A stretch of DNA of 64,000 nt from Ascaphus truei (Eukaryota; Chordata; Amphibia; Anura; Ascaphidae). This document shows, in pieces, positions 22,130 to 33,789 of this stretch. The stretch spans positions 142,158,563 to 142,222,562 of the forward strand of contig CM071570.1 of assembly GCA_036426205.1 (NCBI GenBank), in the 5' to 3' direction. Made by a program: the position numbers and the translations under genes. Each line of letters starts with the position of its first letter. Position 1 is the stretch's first letter. The notes beneath the pieces were generated by a model. The model worked only from the letters and a program-made list of their open reading frames with translations, did not search any database and was not told the DNA's origin.

Positions 22130-23988
22130 CAGCTTAACCCCGTTATAGCACGCCCCTATATAACGCGGTTTTCACGTGGCTCCCGTTTAAAAAAAAAAAA
22201 TGGACATATTTTTTTTTTACACACTGCACACACTGCACCCACTCTCACTGCACACTGCATACTCCACACACTCACTGCACACACTCTCACTGCACACACT
22301 GCACACTGCACACACTCTCATTGCACACACTCTCACTGCACACACTCTCACTGCACACACTGCACACTGCACACACTCTCACTGCACACACTCTCACTGC
22401 AACACACTCTCACTTGCCACACACTCTCACTGCACACTGCACACACTCTCACTGCACACTGCACACACTCTCACTGCACACACTCCCAGCACTCACTGCA
22501 CACACTCTCACTGCACACACTCTCACTGCACACACTCACTGCACACACTCTCACTGCATACACTGCACACTGCACACACTCTCACTACACAAACTCTCAC
22601 TGCACACACTCTCACTGCACACACTCTCACTGCACACACTCTCACTGCACACACTTTCACTGCATACACTGCACACTGCACACACTCTCACTGCACACAC
22701 TCTCACTGCACACACTCTCACTGCACACACTCCCACTGCACACACGCTCACTGCACACACTCTCACTGCACACTGCACAGACTCTCACTGCACACTGCAC
22801 ACACTCTCAATGCACACACTCCCAGCACTCACTGCACACACTGTCACTGCACACACTCTCACTGAACACTGCACACACTCTCACTGCACACACTCCCAGC
22901 CCTCACTGCACACACTCTCACTGCACACACTCTCACTGCACACACTCTCACTGCACACACTCACTGCACACACTACCAGCACTCACTGCACACTGCACAC
23001 ACTCCCAGCACTCACAGCACATTGCTCACAGCACACTCACAGCACTCACAGCACACTCTCACAGCACTCACAGCACACTCTCACAGCACTCACAGCACTC
23101 ACAGCACACTCTCACTATTTTTACATTAAAAAAAAATGTGCACCCTCTCACTGCACACACTCACTGCACACTGCACACTCCACACACTCACTGCACACAA
23201 ACTCACTGCACACACTCTCACTGCACACACTCCCACTGCACACACTCTCACTGCACACTGCACACACTCCCAGCACTCACTGCACACACTGCACACACTC
23301 TCACTGCACACACTCTCACTGCACACTGCACACACTCTCACTGCACACACTCCCAGCACTCACTGCACACTGCTCACAGCACACTCACAGCACTCACAGC
23401 ACACTCTCACAGCACACTCTCACAGCACTCACAGCACACTCTCAGCACTCACAGCACACTCTCACAGCACACTCTCACAGCACTCACAGCACACTCTCAC
23501 AGCACTCATACTACACTGCACAGCACACCACACTCACACCTCCCACTCCCCCGCCCTACCTTTGGTGTCGGCTGCTGAGATCGGAGCGGAGCTGGCATCA
23601 GGAGGAGGAGGGGGGGGGGTGTCGGGAGGAGGGGGAGGGGCGGTGTGGATGCCGGTAGGGGGGGTGAGTGAGGAGCAGGCTGGGACTCGGAGGGCCGCAT
23701 GGGCTAAGCCCAAAACTGATTATGCTGCGGAGGGCCGATAGGTGTGGGGGCCTCGGGGGGGGAGGAAGTGGATGCCGGTGGTGGGAGGTAAGGAGCAGGT
23801 TGCGGCTGGACTCGGAGGGCCACTGCTGGGAACGTATAGGGCTTCCGGCCACCTCTTCCTTCCTTCCCTCCTTACTCCCTCCCGATCGGGTGCACGGTGG
23901 CCATTTTTTTTAAAATTAGCGCGACCCCGGTTCTGGCGCGGTCGGATCGGGTGGCCCCCGAGGACCGCGCTATAACGGGGTTGAGCTG
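22130..23988. mobile_element. TA-flanked DNA transposon carrying a satellite
   Basis: Terminal inverted repeats CAGCTTAACCCCGTTATAGC (left) and CAGCTCAACCCCGTTATAGC (right, complement) with one mismatch, flanked by TA on both sides (22128-22129, 23989-23990). The subterminal parts (GCGGTTTTCACGTGGCTCCC / GCGGTCCTCGGGGGCCACCC) also match loosely. A TA duplication fits the Tc1/mariner/pogo group. No transposase frame is present. The interior is a CACTG satellite (22215-23516) plus a GC-rich 3' part. The flanks are TA repeats, so the insertion is into a microsatellite. Confidence 0.75.
22215..23516. repeat. CACTGCACACACTCT satellite
   Basis: About 1.3 kb of a ~15-bp unit (cacacactctcactg) with variants cactgcacactg and actcccagcactcactgc. 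It drifts to agcacactctcacagcactc at both block ends. A 30-bp T/A-rich spacer near 23115-23140 separates two blocks that start alike, a higher-order repeat. Frames of 201-445 codons (Thr-His-Ser-Leu repeats) are by-products of the missing stops, not proteins. Confidence 0.95.
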
Positions 23989-24042
23989 TATATATATATA
24001 TAGATATATATACATATATATATCTATATATATATATATATA

Positions 24043-24198
24043 CAGTGTTCGACAAACCTATACATTTGCTCGCCCCGGGCGAGCGGATTTAACCCCCGGG
24101 CGAGCAAATATTGGCCCAAGCAGCACACGTTTGGTACTATGTGGCGAGTAGATTTTTTTGTGTGGCGAGTAGATTTTTTGGTGATTTGTCAACCACTG
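24043..24198 (+). mobile_element. hAT-type MITE
   Basis: Same family as 21958-22113, opposite orientation: 'cagtgttcgacaaac...tttgtcaaccactg'. Flanks are TA repeats (tatatata / tgtatata), so the duplication is consistent but not decisive. The element plus its TA flanks abuts the right end of the satellite-bearing transposon. Confidence 0.8.
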
Positions 24199-24499
24199 TG
24201 TATATATATATATATATATATAGTACAGTATAGATATATATTACAGTATATCCCAAATACTATACCAGGATCCCTATCGTGTTCATCCTTTTTCATCTTA
24301 TGGTGCCTTTTATGTATTTAGTATTCTCTGGGGAAAAAAATCAGCTTTCCAGTTGTCAACAATTGTTGCTGCTGTAACATTAACTTAACTACCTAGCTAT
24401 TTGGATGCCAAAGATGGATGCTTTTTGAATGCTTGTATCCTAGCTATTTGGATGCTTGTATCCTAGCTATTTGGATACTTGGCATTACAATATATTTAC

Positions 24500-24860
24500 T
24501 TGTGTAATGGTGTTTCCTCCACCTGGTGGGAGATTTGGCCATTACCACGGTGTATGGTGCATATACCTGCGGGCAACAGGAGGGCTGAGTCGTCCGCTGG
24601 TGGTAGTGGAGACACAGGACTAGGCTTCTGGGTTCATACCCTACATATCTCATTAGCAGTGCAGCGCCTCCTTCTGCCGTAGGCTTCAGGAACTGAAGGT
24701 GATCTCCCATGGTAGAACTATTACCTCTCCCCTCAGTAAGGTCACACACCAGGCAGGAGGTATAACAGGAACAATTTATTATCTCTTCTGTACAGACAAG
24801 TAACAAGCAGGCTTCTGCCAAGTGCAGTACTTCTCAGCTACCATTGAAGGATGATCCCTG
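24500..24860 (-). repeat. possible LTR relic, minus orientation
   Basis: Holds 'gtgcagcgcctcc' and, about 110 bp on, 'ggaacaatttattatctc' (AATAAA-like on the minus strand), the same order as 1-340 and 42460-42720. Upstream (24425-24480) 'tagctatttggat' is repeated three times. No target duplication was found. Confidence 0.3.
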
Positions 24861-25649
24861 GACCGTCACTACTTTTGCTGTGTGTATTTTAGTATATGCA
24901 ACTGAAACAATCCTAGGTAAATCCCATATTTGAATCCTGTCTCAATCACCCCTTAATTAAGCAGGCTGAACTTAACTGTCAGGTGACTTGTTAGGCCCAT
25001 ATAAACACAGGCATAGCCGCCTTAAGCTGTCTGCAGCCCATCTCCAAGTAACACATTGTAAGTAGCAAGAAAACTGAAGTTTAAAAGGAAGTTCAAAAGG
25101 AGTGAACAAGTGGACAACACCTTCTGGCCGTGATTCTTGGATTAGATCTATGCTGGAAAGAAGGATATCCCAGACTGCACATCTCAGCACTTTACTATTG
25201 CTGGGATGCCACCTCTGCTATTTATATTTGCTATGACCTCACTTCTTTTCACATTATGCACTTCTGTTTACCAGCCTCATTATGTCTCTAACTCTATTCA
25301 TATATCTCCATCTCTCCTTCCTTCGCCACTTCTCAGTTCATATGAACTACTTTTATACATGCGTCCTCTGACACCACACAGCTATACCCCCTGCACTAAA
25401 TCACACCCCTACAAAATCATCCTCACACATTTTCTTTCTATCCATGCTTCTCCTCCTTGCTTCTGGGGATAGCTCTCCCAATCCTGTCCCTGTCTTATTT
25501 CTACATGCTCTCGTCCTCGCCTGCCAAATGTAACTTCTACTCCTTCTGGTGTCAACCCCTCCAACCTCATACCCATCCCCTGTCACCCTCCCTCTTCTCT
25601 CCCTTTCTCCTGTGTTCTTTGGAATGCACGCCCCCTTTCTAACAAGTTC

Positions 25650-26280
25650 TTCTCTGTGTATGATTTCTTTCTCTCTCACTCTCTTCTCCTATTTGCTAAA
25701 ACTTCGACCTGGCTCACTCAGTCTGACTCTGCTCTGGAAGCTGCCCTCTATTATGGTGGCCTTTCCTTCTCCCACACTCCACGCCCTGATGGCAGTTGTG
25801 GAGGCGTGGGGCTACTCCTCTCCCTGCCGTTACTGTACCCTTACTATTCCTCCCTCTCTTGCTTTTCCCTCCTTTGAGGCTTTTTGCTGTCCAAATCTTC
25901 TCTCCTCTCCCTGTCCATATGGCAGTCATCTATCGCCCACCTACCTCTACTCATCCCCCTTCTGTCTTTCTCTCTCACTTTGAATCCTGGCTCTCTTTCT
26001 TTCTCTCCTCAGACTCTCCTGTTCTTCTCCTTGGGGACTTCAACTGCCACATTGATGACACCTCTCTCCATTGGGTTTCCCACTTTCTCTCTCTAACCTC
26101 TTCTTTTGGCCTTCAACAGTGGACTGCAGCCAGCACCCACAAGGATGGCTACAACCTAGACCTGGTTTTCACTAAAAACTTCCCTCTCTCCGATTTCTCC
26201 ATTTCCCCCTTTCCTCTCTCTGACCATCACCTCATCTCATTCTCTCTCGCTTCTCCCCTTCTCCACTTCCATTGACCCCT
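25650..26280 (+). pseudogene. L2-like LINE endonuclease domain
   Basis: Apurinic-type endonuclease in broken frames. 'TWLTQSDSALEAALYYGG' and 'FSHTPRPDGSCGGVGLLLS' (25715-25820) lie in one frame. After a frameshift, 'MAVIYRPPTS' (25920), 'VLLLGDFNCHIDD' (26025, with the Asp/Asn metal-site motif GDFN), 'DLVFTKNF' and 'PLSDHHLISFSL' (26215, the catalytic SDH motif) follow. It would nick target DNA to prime reverse transcription. The catalytic residues remain, but the frame is broken. Confidence 0.75.
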
Positions 26281-26689
26281 CGGTTCTGTAGAAACCTGCG
26301 CTCTATTAACCTACCAGCCTTTGATTCCACTTTACACTCCTCCCTATCCTCTCTCAGTTCTGCTTCAGACTCTGACTGACTCTGCCTTATCCTCCTCTCT
26401 TGATCTACATGCCCCACTTTCTCTCTGCCGTCCTCGCCCTCCTAACCCCAGACCTTGGCTAAATTCCCACACGCGCTTGCTCCGTTCCTCCACTCATTCC
26501 TCTGAACGCCTCTGGAGGAAATCTCGCACTCTCGCAGACTTCATTCACTACAAGTTTATGCTATCCTTTTTCATCTCTGCCCTCTCTCAAGCTAAACAAA
26601 CCTACTTTTCGTCATTAATCAACACGCACAAGTCTAACCCATGCCGACTTCTCTGTCTTTGACTCTCTACTCAAACCACCGTCAGCTGC

Positions 26690-27413
26690 CTCTTCTTCTG
26701 CCTCCATCTCACCTCAGGACTTTGCTGACTATTTTCAGGAAAAAGTGGAATCCATATGTCCGAACATCCCCTCTGTTTCCTCCTCCCATCCTACACCGCT
26801 TCCTAACTCTTCTTCTGCCTTCCTTGACTCTTTTTCCACTGCCTCAGAGGAGGATGTGTCACTGTTGATCTCCTCTTCTCCCACTACCACTTGCCCTCTT
26901 GATCCCATTCCCTCCCATCTCCTAAAACCTCTAGCTCCTACAATAATCCCTACGCTCACACACATTTTTAACTCCTCCCTCTACTTAGGAACATTTCCAT
27001 CCTCCTTCAAGCATGCAACAGTTATACCATTACTCAAAAATAGCAAGCTTGACCCTACCTGACTTTCTAACTATCGACCTGTCTCCCTCCTGCCTTTGCC
27101 TCTAAACTCTTTGAACATCTTGTATTCTCTCGCTTGCTCCACTTTCTCAACACCTATTCTCTCCTAGACCTCTACAATCTGGCTTCCGCACTGCTCACTC
27201 CACTGAAACAGTCCTGATTAAAATAACTAATGACCTACATGCTGCCAAAGACAGAGGTCATTACACTTTGCTCATATTACTCAACCTCTCTGCAGCATTT
27301 GATACCATGGACCACCCTCTTCTCCTTCACATTCGCCATACTCTTGGTATTCGTAACAAAGCTCTATCCTGGATCTCCTTCTACATCCTTCCTCTCCCAT
27401 CATACTTTCAGTG
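26690..27413 (+). pseudogene. L2-like reverse transcriptase, N-terminal half
   Basis: Frames give 'CPLDPIPSHLLKPLAPTIIP' and 'HATVIPLLKNSKLDPT' (fingers, with the usual PLLKK.. motif), then across a stop and frameshift 'GFRTAHSTETVLIKITNDLH' and 'LLNLSAAFDTMDHPLLL' (27270-27320). The last is motif A with its catalytic Asp (..SAAFDT.DH). The run ends exactly at the insertion site of a 310-bp repeat. Confidence 0.75.
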
Positions 27414-27429
27414 TCTCTTCTGCTAACAC

Positions 27430-27739
27430 AAAACAAAAGGGGCGCATGAGAGAAAACACAGAGACAGTATGTACTACCAAACACAATTTATATGTACACT
27501 AATACATGTACAACATACTTAAAATTAAGACCGGATCATAATATCCAATGAATTACACAAAACACAGCACTACCAGAGGGCAAGCCTCAGTAACCCAAGG
27601 CACTCGTTGAATTCAAAGATCTTAGGGAATGGGGGCTTACGTGATGATTATCAGTCAGCCCAATGCCTTCAACAGAGCCCTCATGGGTGTGTATGCGTGC
27701 GCAGCTTCTGGAGTGCGCACACTAATTCCATTTCAAAAT
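27430..27739 (-). mobile_element. 310-bp insert in the LINE RT, 16-bp TSD
   Basis: The 16-bp sequence tctcttctgctaacac occurs exactly at 27414-27429 and 27740-27755, and the RT frame resumes after it. Read on the minus strand the insert ends in A/T-rich 'gcgccccttttgtttt'. A long duplication of this kind is typical of target-primed LINE/SINE insertion, so it is likely a 5'-truncated retroposon inserted in reverse. Its family was not recognised and no promoter boxes were found. Confidence 0.75.
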
Positions 27740-28713
27740 TCTCTTCTGCTAACACCTCCTCATCTATCGATCTATCTGTGGGGGTACCCCAGGGCTCTCT
27801 CCTGGGACCTCTTCTCTTTTCTCTGTACACACTTTCTCTAGGTGACCTAATCACATCCCGGGTTTAAATATCACCTCTATTCTGATGACACACAAATCTA
27901 CTTGTCAACCCCGACCTTACACCTGCTGTACAAACCAAAGTTTCTGAATTTCTCTCTGCGATATCATCCTGGATGGCCGTCCGCTGCCTTAAACTTAACA
28001 TGGCAAAAACAGAGCACCTCATACTTCCTCCCAAACCTGGCCCTACTACCTCCTTCCACATTACTGTTGGAAGTACCATTATTCACCCAGTAGCCCAAGC
28101 ACACTGCCTAGGGGTCACACTCGACTCCTCTCTCACATTCTCCTCTCACATTCAAAACGTTTCTAAAACCTGTCGCTTTTTCCTCCGCAATATTACAAAG
28201 ATACGACCTTTCCTCTATTTCTCGACAGCTAAAACTCAGACTCAGGCCCTTATTATCTCCCGTCTTGATTACTGTAACCTCCTGTTGTCCGGCCTTCCTG
28301 TCTCTCACCTGTCTCCCCTACAATCTATCCTAAACGCTGCTGCCAGAATAACTCTACTCTTTCCTAAATCTGTCTCAGCGTCTCGCCTGCTGAAATCACT
28401 CTCCTGGCTTCCGATCAAATCCTGCATCTCGCACTCAATTCTCCTGCTCATTTTTAAAGTTTTACACTATTCTGCCACTCCTTACATCTCAGCCCTAATT
28501 TCTCGCTATGCACCATCTCGACTCTTGCGTTCTTCTCCAGGATGTCTTGTCTCTACCCCCTTTGTATCTAAAGTCCTCTCCCGCCTTAAACCTTTCTCAC
28601 TGACTGCCACGCACCTCTGGAATGCCCTTCTCCTCAATACCCGACTAGCACCCTCTCTATCCACCTTCAAGACCCACCTTAAGACACATTTGCTTAAAGA
28701 AGCATATGAGTAG
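27740..28713 (+). pseudogene. L2-like reverse transcriptase, C-terminal half
   Basis: Resumes with '[20 protein letters not shown]' (motif B, 27770-27830). 'YSDDTQIYL' (27875-27900), the catalytic motif C with both Asp, follows in another frame. From 27973 a 246-codon frame continues: 'CLKLNMAKTEHLIL' (thumb, LN..KTE), 'HCLGVTLDSSLTFSSHI', 'DYCNLLLSGLP', 'NAAARI', 'LSWLPIKSCISH', 'ATHLWNALLLNTR' and 'FKTHLKTHLLKEAYE', the characteristic L2/CR1 C terminus ending at a stop. This last frame is uninterrupted, so the copy is moderately young. Confidence 0.8.
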
Positions 28714-28985
28714 CACCGTGGCTAATAATATACGCATGATACATCAAGTTTGTCCGTCTGCAGACGCATTTACCAGAATGCCCTCCCACTGTCTCTGAGC
28801 GTTATTCCTACCTACCAATTAGATTATAAGCTCCTCAGAGCAGGGACTCCTCTTCCTAAATGTCATTTTTATGTCTGAAGCATTTATTCCCATGACCTGT
28901 TATTTATATTTATTTATATGATTGTCGCGTATTACTATTGTGAAGCGCTATATACATTAATGGCGCTATATAAACAAAGACCTAC

Positions 28986-31645
28986 AATACAATACTACAG
29001 GCCAAGGGCACCCGCAGCCATCCTAGCTCTTCCCTGCCTCACTAGCAGAGGCAGTGGAATGGTCCACACTCACTGTTCCCCGGAGGGAAGAGGACTGCAG
29101 AAAGGCCTCACCAATGTGTGACCTGCCTTCCGCAAGTGGGGAAAGGCACTGCTAAATTTGGGCGGTACCTGCCCTTAAGTACAGCCAGGAGGAGGGCACC
29201 AGGTCTGTCTCATGATTGGTCATGCCCAGGCCTGATGTCACCGCCTCCCGCTGTCACTCAAGTGCAGTACCAAGGAGGGTGAAAACCCCATATCAACTAC
29301 TGGCAACCTGATTGCTTCCCTCCTGGCAGTAAACCCTGGTACAAACTAGTAGCCATAGATGGCATGGCTACACTTGATAATTGTAACGGGATCTAATGGA
29401 TTAAACAAATCCCTTCATCTAAAACTTTCAGAAGACCTAACCCTGCTGTCCAGGGTACTTATCCATACACTATTCCTATAGCCCCCTAAAATCATCTCTC
29501 TTTACCTGTGTCATGTCAGAGAGGTCTATACGGAAGTCATGATTACAATAGACCTACAAGCTGTAACATAACAAAAGGCCTAATACATGGGGCTAAATGC
29601 CCTCTTTAATCCATGTATATCTCTGTGCTACATCAAACCTTAATTGATTAAATACGCTTATTCAGTCATTCATTTTCTCCTTACCTACTGAAGTCTTTTC
29701 TTAAAATAAAAAAACAGCTCTTTTTTATTTTCTCTGTGACATAAACTGAGGTGTTATTTGCTGGGTATAGCCATTTGTTGGCCTTCTTTGTTATGGATTG
29801 GTAGCTGTTTCTTTACTTTGTGCTTTGCAGTTTATGACACATGTTTGCATTAGCCTAAGTCCTGAGTCAAGATATAAGATCTGTGCTAGTGTAAGCTTCT
29901 CTAGCTGACAATCTTTGCCAACTGAATAAAACTTAACTAAAAACTGTCATACTGTACATATGACATGAATGCAACTAGAATAAAAAACATACTGTGCATT
30001 AAGATTATCTTTTATATGATTCTTAAAAACTTTGTAAAGCCAAAAGCACTGGTTTGATTCCCTAGAAAGGGAAAACATCTCTCGCTTTCTTAGTTATGAG
30101 GAGTGATTGTGGGTGAACATATGTTTCATTTGTCATGAGATGTATTCTTCAGTGTACATTTCCAAACAAAAAAAAAAACATTTTGAGGCCATTCATAAAA
30201 TGTGCAATTAATTTGCCTATGTACTGTATATCTAAAAAAAAAAGTACACCAATATTTACAACGTTGCCTATATTTTGCGCTATATTTTTTAACATTTATT
30301 TTAATCATGCTTGTATGACAAGATCACAAAAACAAGTAAACATCAAGATTTCCAAATAGGCATTATGATTTTAAGTTCTTTACTACGATAATTTGTAGCC
30401 GAGTAACTACTTTTGCACTGTTTTTGGAGAACACTTGCTGAACAAACTATATATAAGACACACTGATAAAACAGTCCAATCAACGATGATTTATTCCACA
30501 GACAGGCTTCACAGGCAATTGCTGCGATGTGTTGTATATAAACACATCGCACCTGATAAAGCATGCATCAAAACATAATACATTAGAAACTGTGATACTT
30601 TCCCTTTAACACAAGATTACAACCGAGGACAGTCCCAGCCAATTAAATAGTGGCTTCTTGTGCATGGCAAGCAGTTACCATGCAAGGTCAACAATGTTTC
30701 TTGTTGTATCAGCAAATTAATAAAATCTGGCACATATCACTCTAGACCACGATATTATAACACGCCATAGATTCCTATTATTCTTCTGTTCTATGATAAA
30801 TCAACTAAACCGCTAGGTGTCATACCTGCTTTTTGATATTAGAATATGGACAGTAACCTTAGTCTTCCTGACAAGATATTTGTGCCACAAGATGAACGAT
30901 ACATTCCGTAGCCACTTGCACCTTGTGCTTAGTCTTGTAACATAAATTCTTCTTAGTTTCAGCAGAGATAACAAGTATCTTCTATGAAGAATTTTACTAC
31001 ACGTATATAGAGAAAAAATGGCACAAAGCCAAAAAGCACCACATCACAAAACAAAATGGCAGTAAAAGAGGGTGAGCTAAAAAAACGATTTATTGCACTA
31101 CACGTATATAGACATGGGGCTTTTGGAAACAGAGCAATTATATATATTAACTCTTTCTTACAGTTGTGTCACAGTGCAGTGAAAAAGTGTGCTCACAAAT
31201 GATAATGTATATCACCAATAATTGTATAATACTAAAATAAATATTCTTCAAATAAGTGATAATGTATTATAACCTCCACCAAATAGTGATTAATAAAGTG
31301 ATTTATTATATTGTGAAGAAAAGCTGCTCTACACCATTATTTTGAACTGTTCACAGGTCCAAAGTTGTAGAATTCCATCTTCCTGGTAGGGGGAGCGCTG
31401 GTAACTCATGTAGTGCAATATATGAAAAGGAAAAAATAAAATAATTGTGTAGCCAGTAAACTATCTATCTATCAAGTGTTAATGGTCTCACTCACAGATT
31501 AGATTATACATAAAACACGAATCAGAGATCCTTCTCTCTCTGATAGGAGCCCTTTACGGATCTTCAAACGAAAAACTCTGATAGATGTCAGGGTTCAGAT
31601 GTCCCTCAATGGGGTGGTCCCCCGGAAAAAGAAACAATGAGAGCT
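28986..31645. other. no gene recognised
   Basis: 29000-29390 is GC-richer and resembles a decayed LTR or UTR, but no ends were found. The rest is AT-rich unique DNA. 'cactacacgtatatag' occurs twice (near 30998 and 31097), a local repeat next to 'gatttattgca'. Confidence 0.4.
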
Positions 31646-31925
31646 CACAATGGTATAATATTGCTAACAAATATTGATATATTGAATACAAATGAAGGTA
31701 TCACACTCATAATTGCTTAAAACACAGGTACATGGGAGAGAACTGACTAGGAGATGCCACTGGTTCACCGGGTTGTATGGCTTCTTTGCTTCCTCATACG
31801 TCACTTCTGCTGACGTCTTGCTTCAGGGTAGAAGCGTCTATTGTCTCTCCGATTGCCAGCTCTTGCTAGCGTCTCGATCTCCAATCCTCTCAGTCCTTCC
31901 AAGAAACTGTAATCTGATTTAACGC

Positions 31926-31946
31926 GTTTCACACTTGCTTCGTCAG
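31926..31946 (-). ncRNA. hammerhead-like core motif
   Basis: Minus strand: CTGACGA, one A, an 8-base spacer with poor pairing, then GAAAC. The two blocks match the conserved hammerhead core boxes (CUGANGA and GAAA). The same spacing, one extra A before helix II, recurs at five other sites. Helix II is weak here, so activity is doubtful. Confidence 0.25.
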
Positions 31947-32370
31947 GAATAGACTTTTGTGTCAAAAGTAAGACTTTTGAGTAAGAGGCCAGAAAATTAT
32001 GCAACCTCAAACTTGTCAATTTTTTTCAAGTGACACTGAGGCACACAATTTTATATAACTATTTATACTCTGTGCATCATGTAACTCCTTCCTAACTCCA
32101 TTTTAGTTACATAGTACATGAGTTTGAAAAAAGACATATGGCCAACGAGTTCAACCTATGTTGAAATGTAGAGTTTTCACACTCTTCAAATCACAAGTTG
32201 ACATAAATCAGTCATAATCGGAACAAAGTAATTGATACATTGGCACATCGAGGGTCAAGAAGGAAATGACACAATTTGCTCCCGTTTTGCTCCAAAATAG
32301 CTTTATTTAATAGCTAATTTTGTGTTACATTTGCTATATATTTTTTTTCATTTGTATATACTATTGATGC

Positions 32371-32705
32371 ACAGGGTTTCTAGAGCTGAATACCATTAAT
32401 TTCAGCTTTGGGGACCCCCTACTTCCGAGATACTTACCTCCGGAGTAATTGCCATTAGCCGCTCCGGCTGAGCAAGCAGGGCTTTACAGTTGAAAGCACA
32501 TGGGTCAATAGGAAGCTGCACAGATGACATCACAGCTTCCTTTTGACCCGCTGGACCCGAAGTCTTTAAACATCGACCATTATGTGAACCCTGACAGCCT
32601 AGGGGAGCTGCTACCGGCACCTACCTTGGAGGTACAGTATGTATCGCAGGAAGCTGGGGGTCCCCAAAGCTGAAATTAACGGGACACAGCTACTGAGACC
32701 CCCTG
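32371..32705. mobile_element. MITE with ~70-bp TIRs
   Basis: The left end 'ttaatttcagctttggggac' and the right end, complementary to 'ttaatttcagctttggggac', extend outward ('agggtttctagagctg' / 'agggggtctcagtagctg') and inward as inverted repeats. Length is about 335 bp, with no coding. Family unassigned; a single end of it lies at 11545, and a second copy at about 35940-36270 is part of the duplicated block. Confidence 0.65.
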
Positions 32706-32987
32706 CTTAAATGCTATATATATATAAAAAAATAAAACATTTGTAAATATATTTGCCAGCTTGGATTGCCACTTTAAGCTTGAATGACTGATTTGGAGAG
32801 TAATTTTAGAAATAATTTAGGGCAGGGTTGCTTGAAAGAATGCTATAATGGAATGTATGAATGTTGTGTTTCCCATTCATATCTGGTCTGATCAAAAGAT
32901 GTAATAAACTCAGTTGACAAGTTTCTTACATTTTCTGCCAGACTAGCAGTACATATTGACATAAAAAATAAATAAATGAAATATACA

Positions 32988-33185
32988 GGTAGTCCTCGTT
33001 ATCTAACGTTTCACTTTACAATGAGTGGCATATCCAACGCTTTACAATGCAACCCTGTGGGCTGTTTGTCGACGCCAGAATGCATTATCCAACGTCTGAA
33101 TGCGTTATCCAACGCTCACTGCCACTGATTAACATGGGACTCACTTTACAACGGTTTAACTATCCAACGTTACTTCTAGACCGGA
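32988..33185. mobile_element. pogo/Tigger-like repeat (tentative)
   Basis: Starts 'caggtagtcctcgttatct', like Tigger termini (CAGTAGTCCCTCGTTATCC). It has four copies of 'tatccaacg' and two of 'cactttacaa'. The right end is not a clear inverted copy and runs into the L2 tail. Duplicated at 36545-36740. Confidence 0.35.
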
Positions 33186-33194
33186 TTCCGGTAG

Positions 33195-33545
33195 ATAATT
33201 AGATAGTAAGCTCCTCGGGTCAGGTACTCCTCTTTGTTAATGTTACTTTAATGTCTGAAGCACTTATTCCCATGACCTGTTATTTATATTATCTGTTATT
33301 TATTTGATACCCCGTGTATTACTACTGTGAAGCGCTATGTACATTAATGGTGCTATATAAGCAGTGTTCGACAAACCTATACATTTGCTCGCCCCGGGCG
33401 AGTGGATTTAACATCGTGGCGAGCTCCTATTGGCCCAAGCAGCACACGTTTGGTACTAGGTGGCGAGTAGATTTTTTTGTGTGGCGAGTAGATTTTTTGG
33501 TGATTTGTCAACCACTGTATATAAGTAAAGACATACAATACAATA
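33195..33545 (+). mobile_element. L2-like 3' tail split by a hAT MITE
   Basis: 'agatagtaagctcctcgg...gtgaagcgctatgtacatt...ggtgctatataag', then the MITE 33362-33517, then 'tatataagtaaagacatacaatacaata'. Removing the MITE and one duplication restores the tail seen at 28825-28990. Confidence 0.8.
33362..33517 (+). mobile_element. hAT-type MITE, TSD tatataag
   Basis: Same family as 21958 and 24043: CAGTGTTCGACAAAC...GTTTGACAAATC-type ends. Exact 8-bp duplication tatataag at 33354-33361 and 33518-33525, inside an L2 tail, which dates the MITE as younger than that LINE copy. Confidence 0.85.
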
Positions 33546-33558
33546 ACCGAGGACTGCA

Positions 33559-33775
33559 TGTTTATATATGTACCGTGTTAGTCGACTTAATAATCAAAAA
33601 CGAATAGACAATACCATTCTATGGCTAACTAAATGCTTTTATTTGTGCGAGCTTTCGAGATACACTGATCTCTTCTTCCTGCAGTGTTACAATGAATGAA
33701 GCCTAAAAAGGATTTTTACTTTAAAACAGTGCATACTGGAATGTGATCAGAATGGTATTGTCTATTCATATTATA
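33559..33775 (-). mobile_element. Penelope-like 3' terminal segment
   Basis: Contains 'accgtgttagtcgacttaat', 'ctatggctaactaaatgctt' and 'gcgagctttcgagatacact'. On the other strand this reads '...agccatag...' to '...ctaacacggta', the 3' end typical of Penelope-like elements. Similar segments lie at 34733, 37150, 37364 and 43105 (minus) and at 37473 (plus, directly in front of a Penelope RT fragment). No coding. Confidence 0.5.
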
Positions 33776-33789
33776 TATATATATATATA

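Larger units (their letters stand above)
25200..28985 (+). mobile_element. L2-like non-LTR retrotransposon (near full length, dead)
   Basis: One element on the + strand: endonuclease, RT, a 310-bp foreign insert, RT continued, C-terminal domain, and the 3' tail 'agattataagctcctcag...gtgaagcgctatatac...ggcgctatataaacaaag' ending in 'acaatacaata'. The domain order and motifs fit the L2/CR1 superfamily. It has several frameshifts and stops, and the 5' end (25200) is approximate; the sequence before 25650 is only CT-rich coding-like. The same tail appears alone at 2874, 33195 and 36745. Confidence 0.8.
31652..33780. repeat. 2.1-kb duplicated block, copy 1
   Basis: Begins 'ggtataatattgctaacaaa' and contains, in order, a ribozyme-like motif, a pan-tetrapod repeat motif ('aaaaaagacatatggcc', 32125), a TIR MITE, a pogo-like repeat, an L2 tail with a hAT MITE, and a Penelope 3' end. 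The same series recurs at 35224-37315. Copy 1 reads as clean sequence. Confidence 0.9.

Noticed and set aside
22215..23516. CRISPR-like array of regular repeats
   Set aside because: The units are contiguous tandem repeats without unique spacers, and the genome is vertebrate.
22200..23741. Open frames of 146 to 445 codons rich in Thr, His, Ser and Leu
   Set aside because: They are translations of the CACTG satellite in several phases; all phases stay open because the unit lacks stops.
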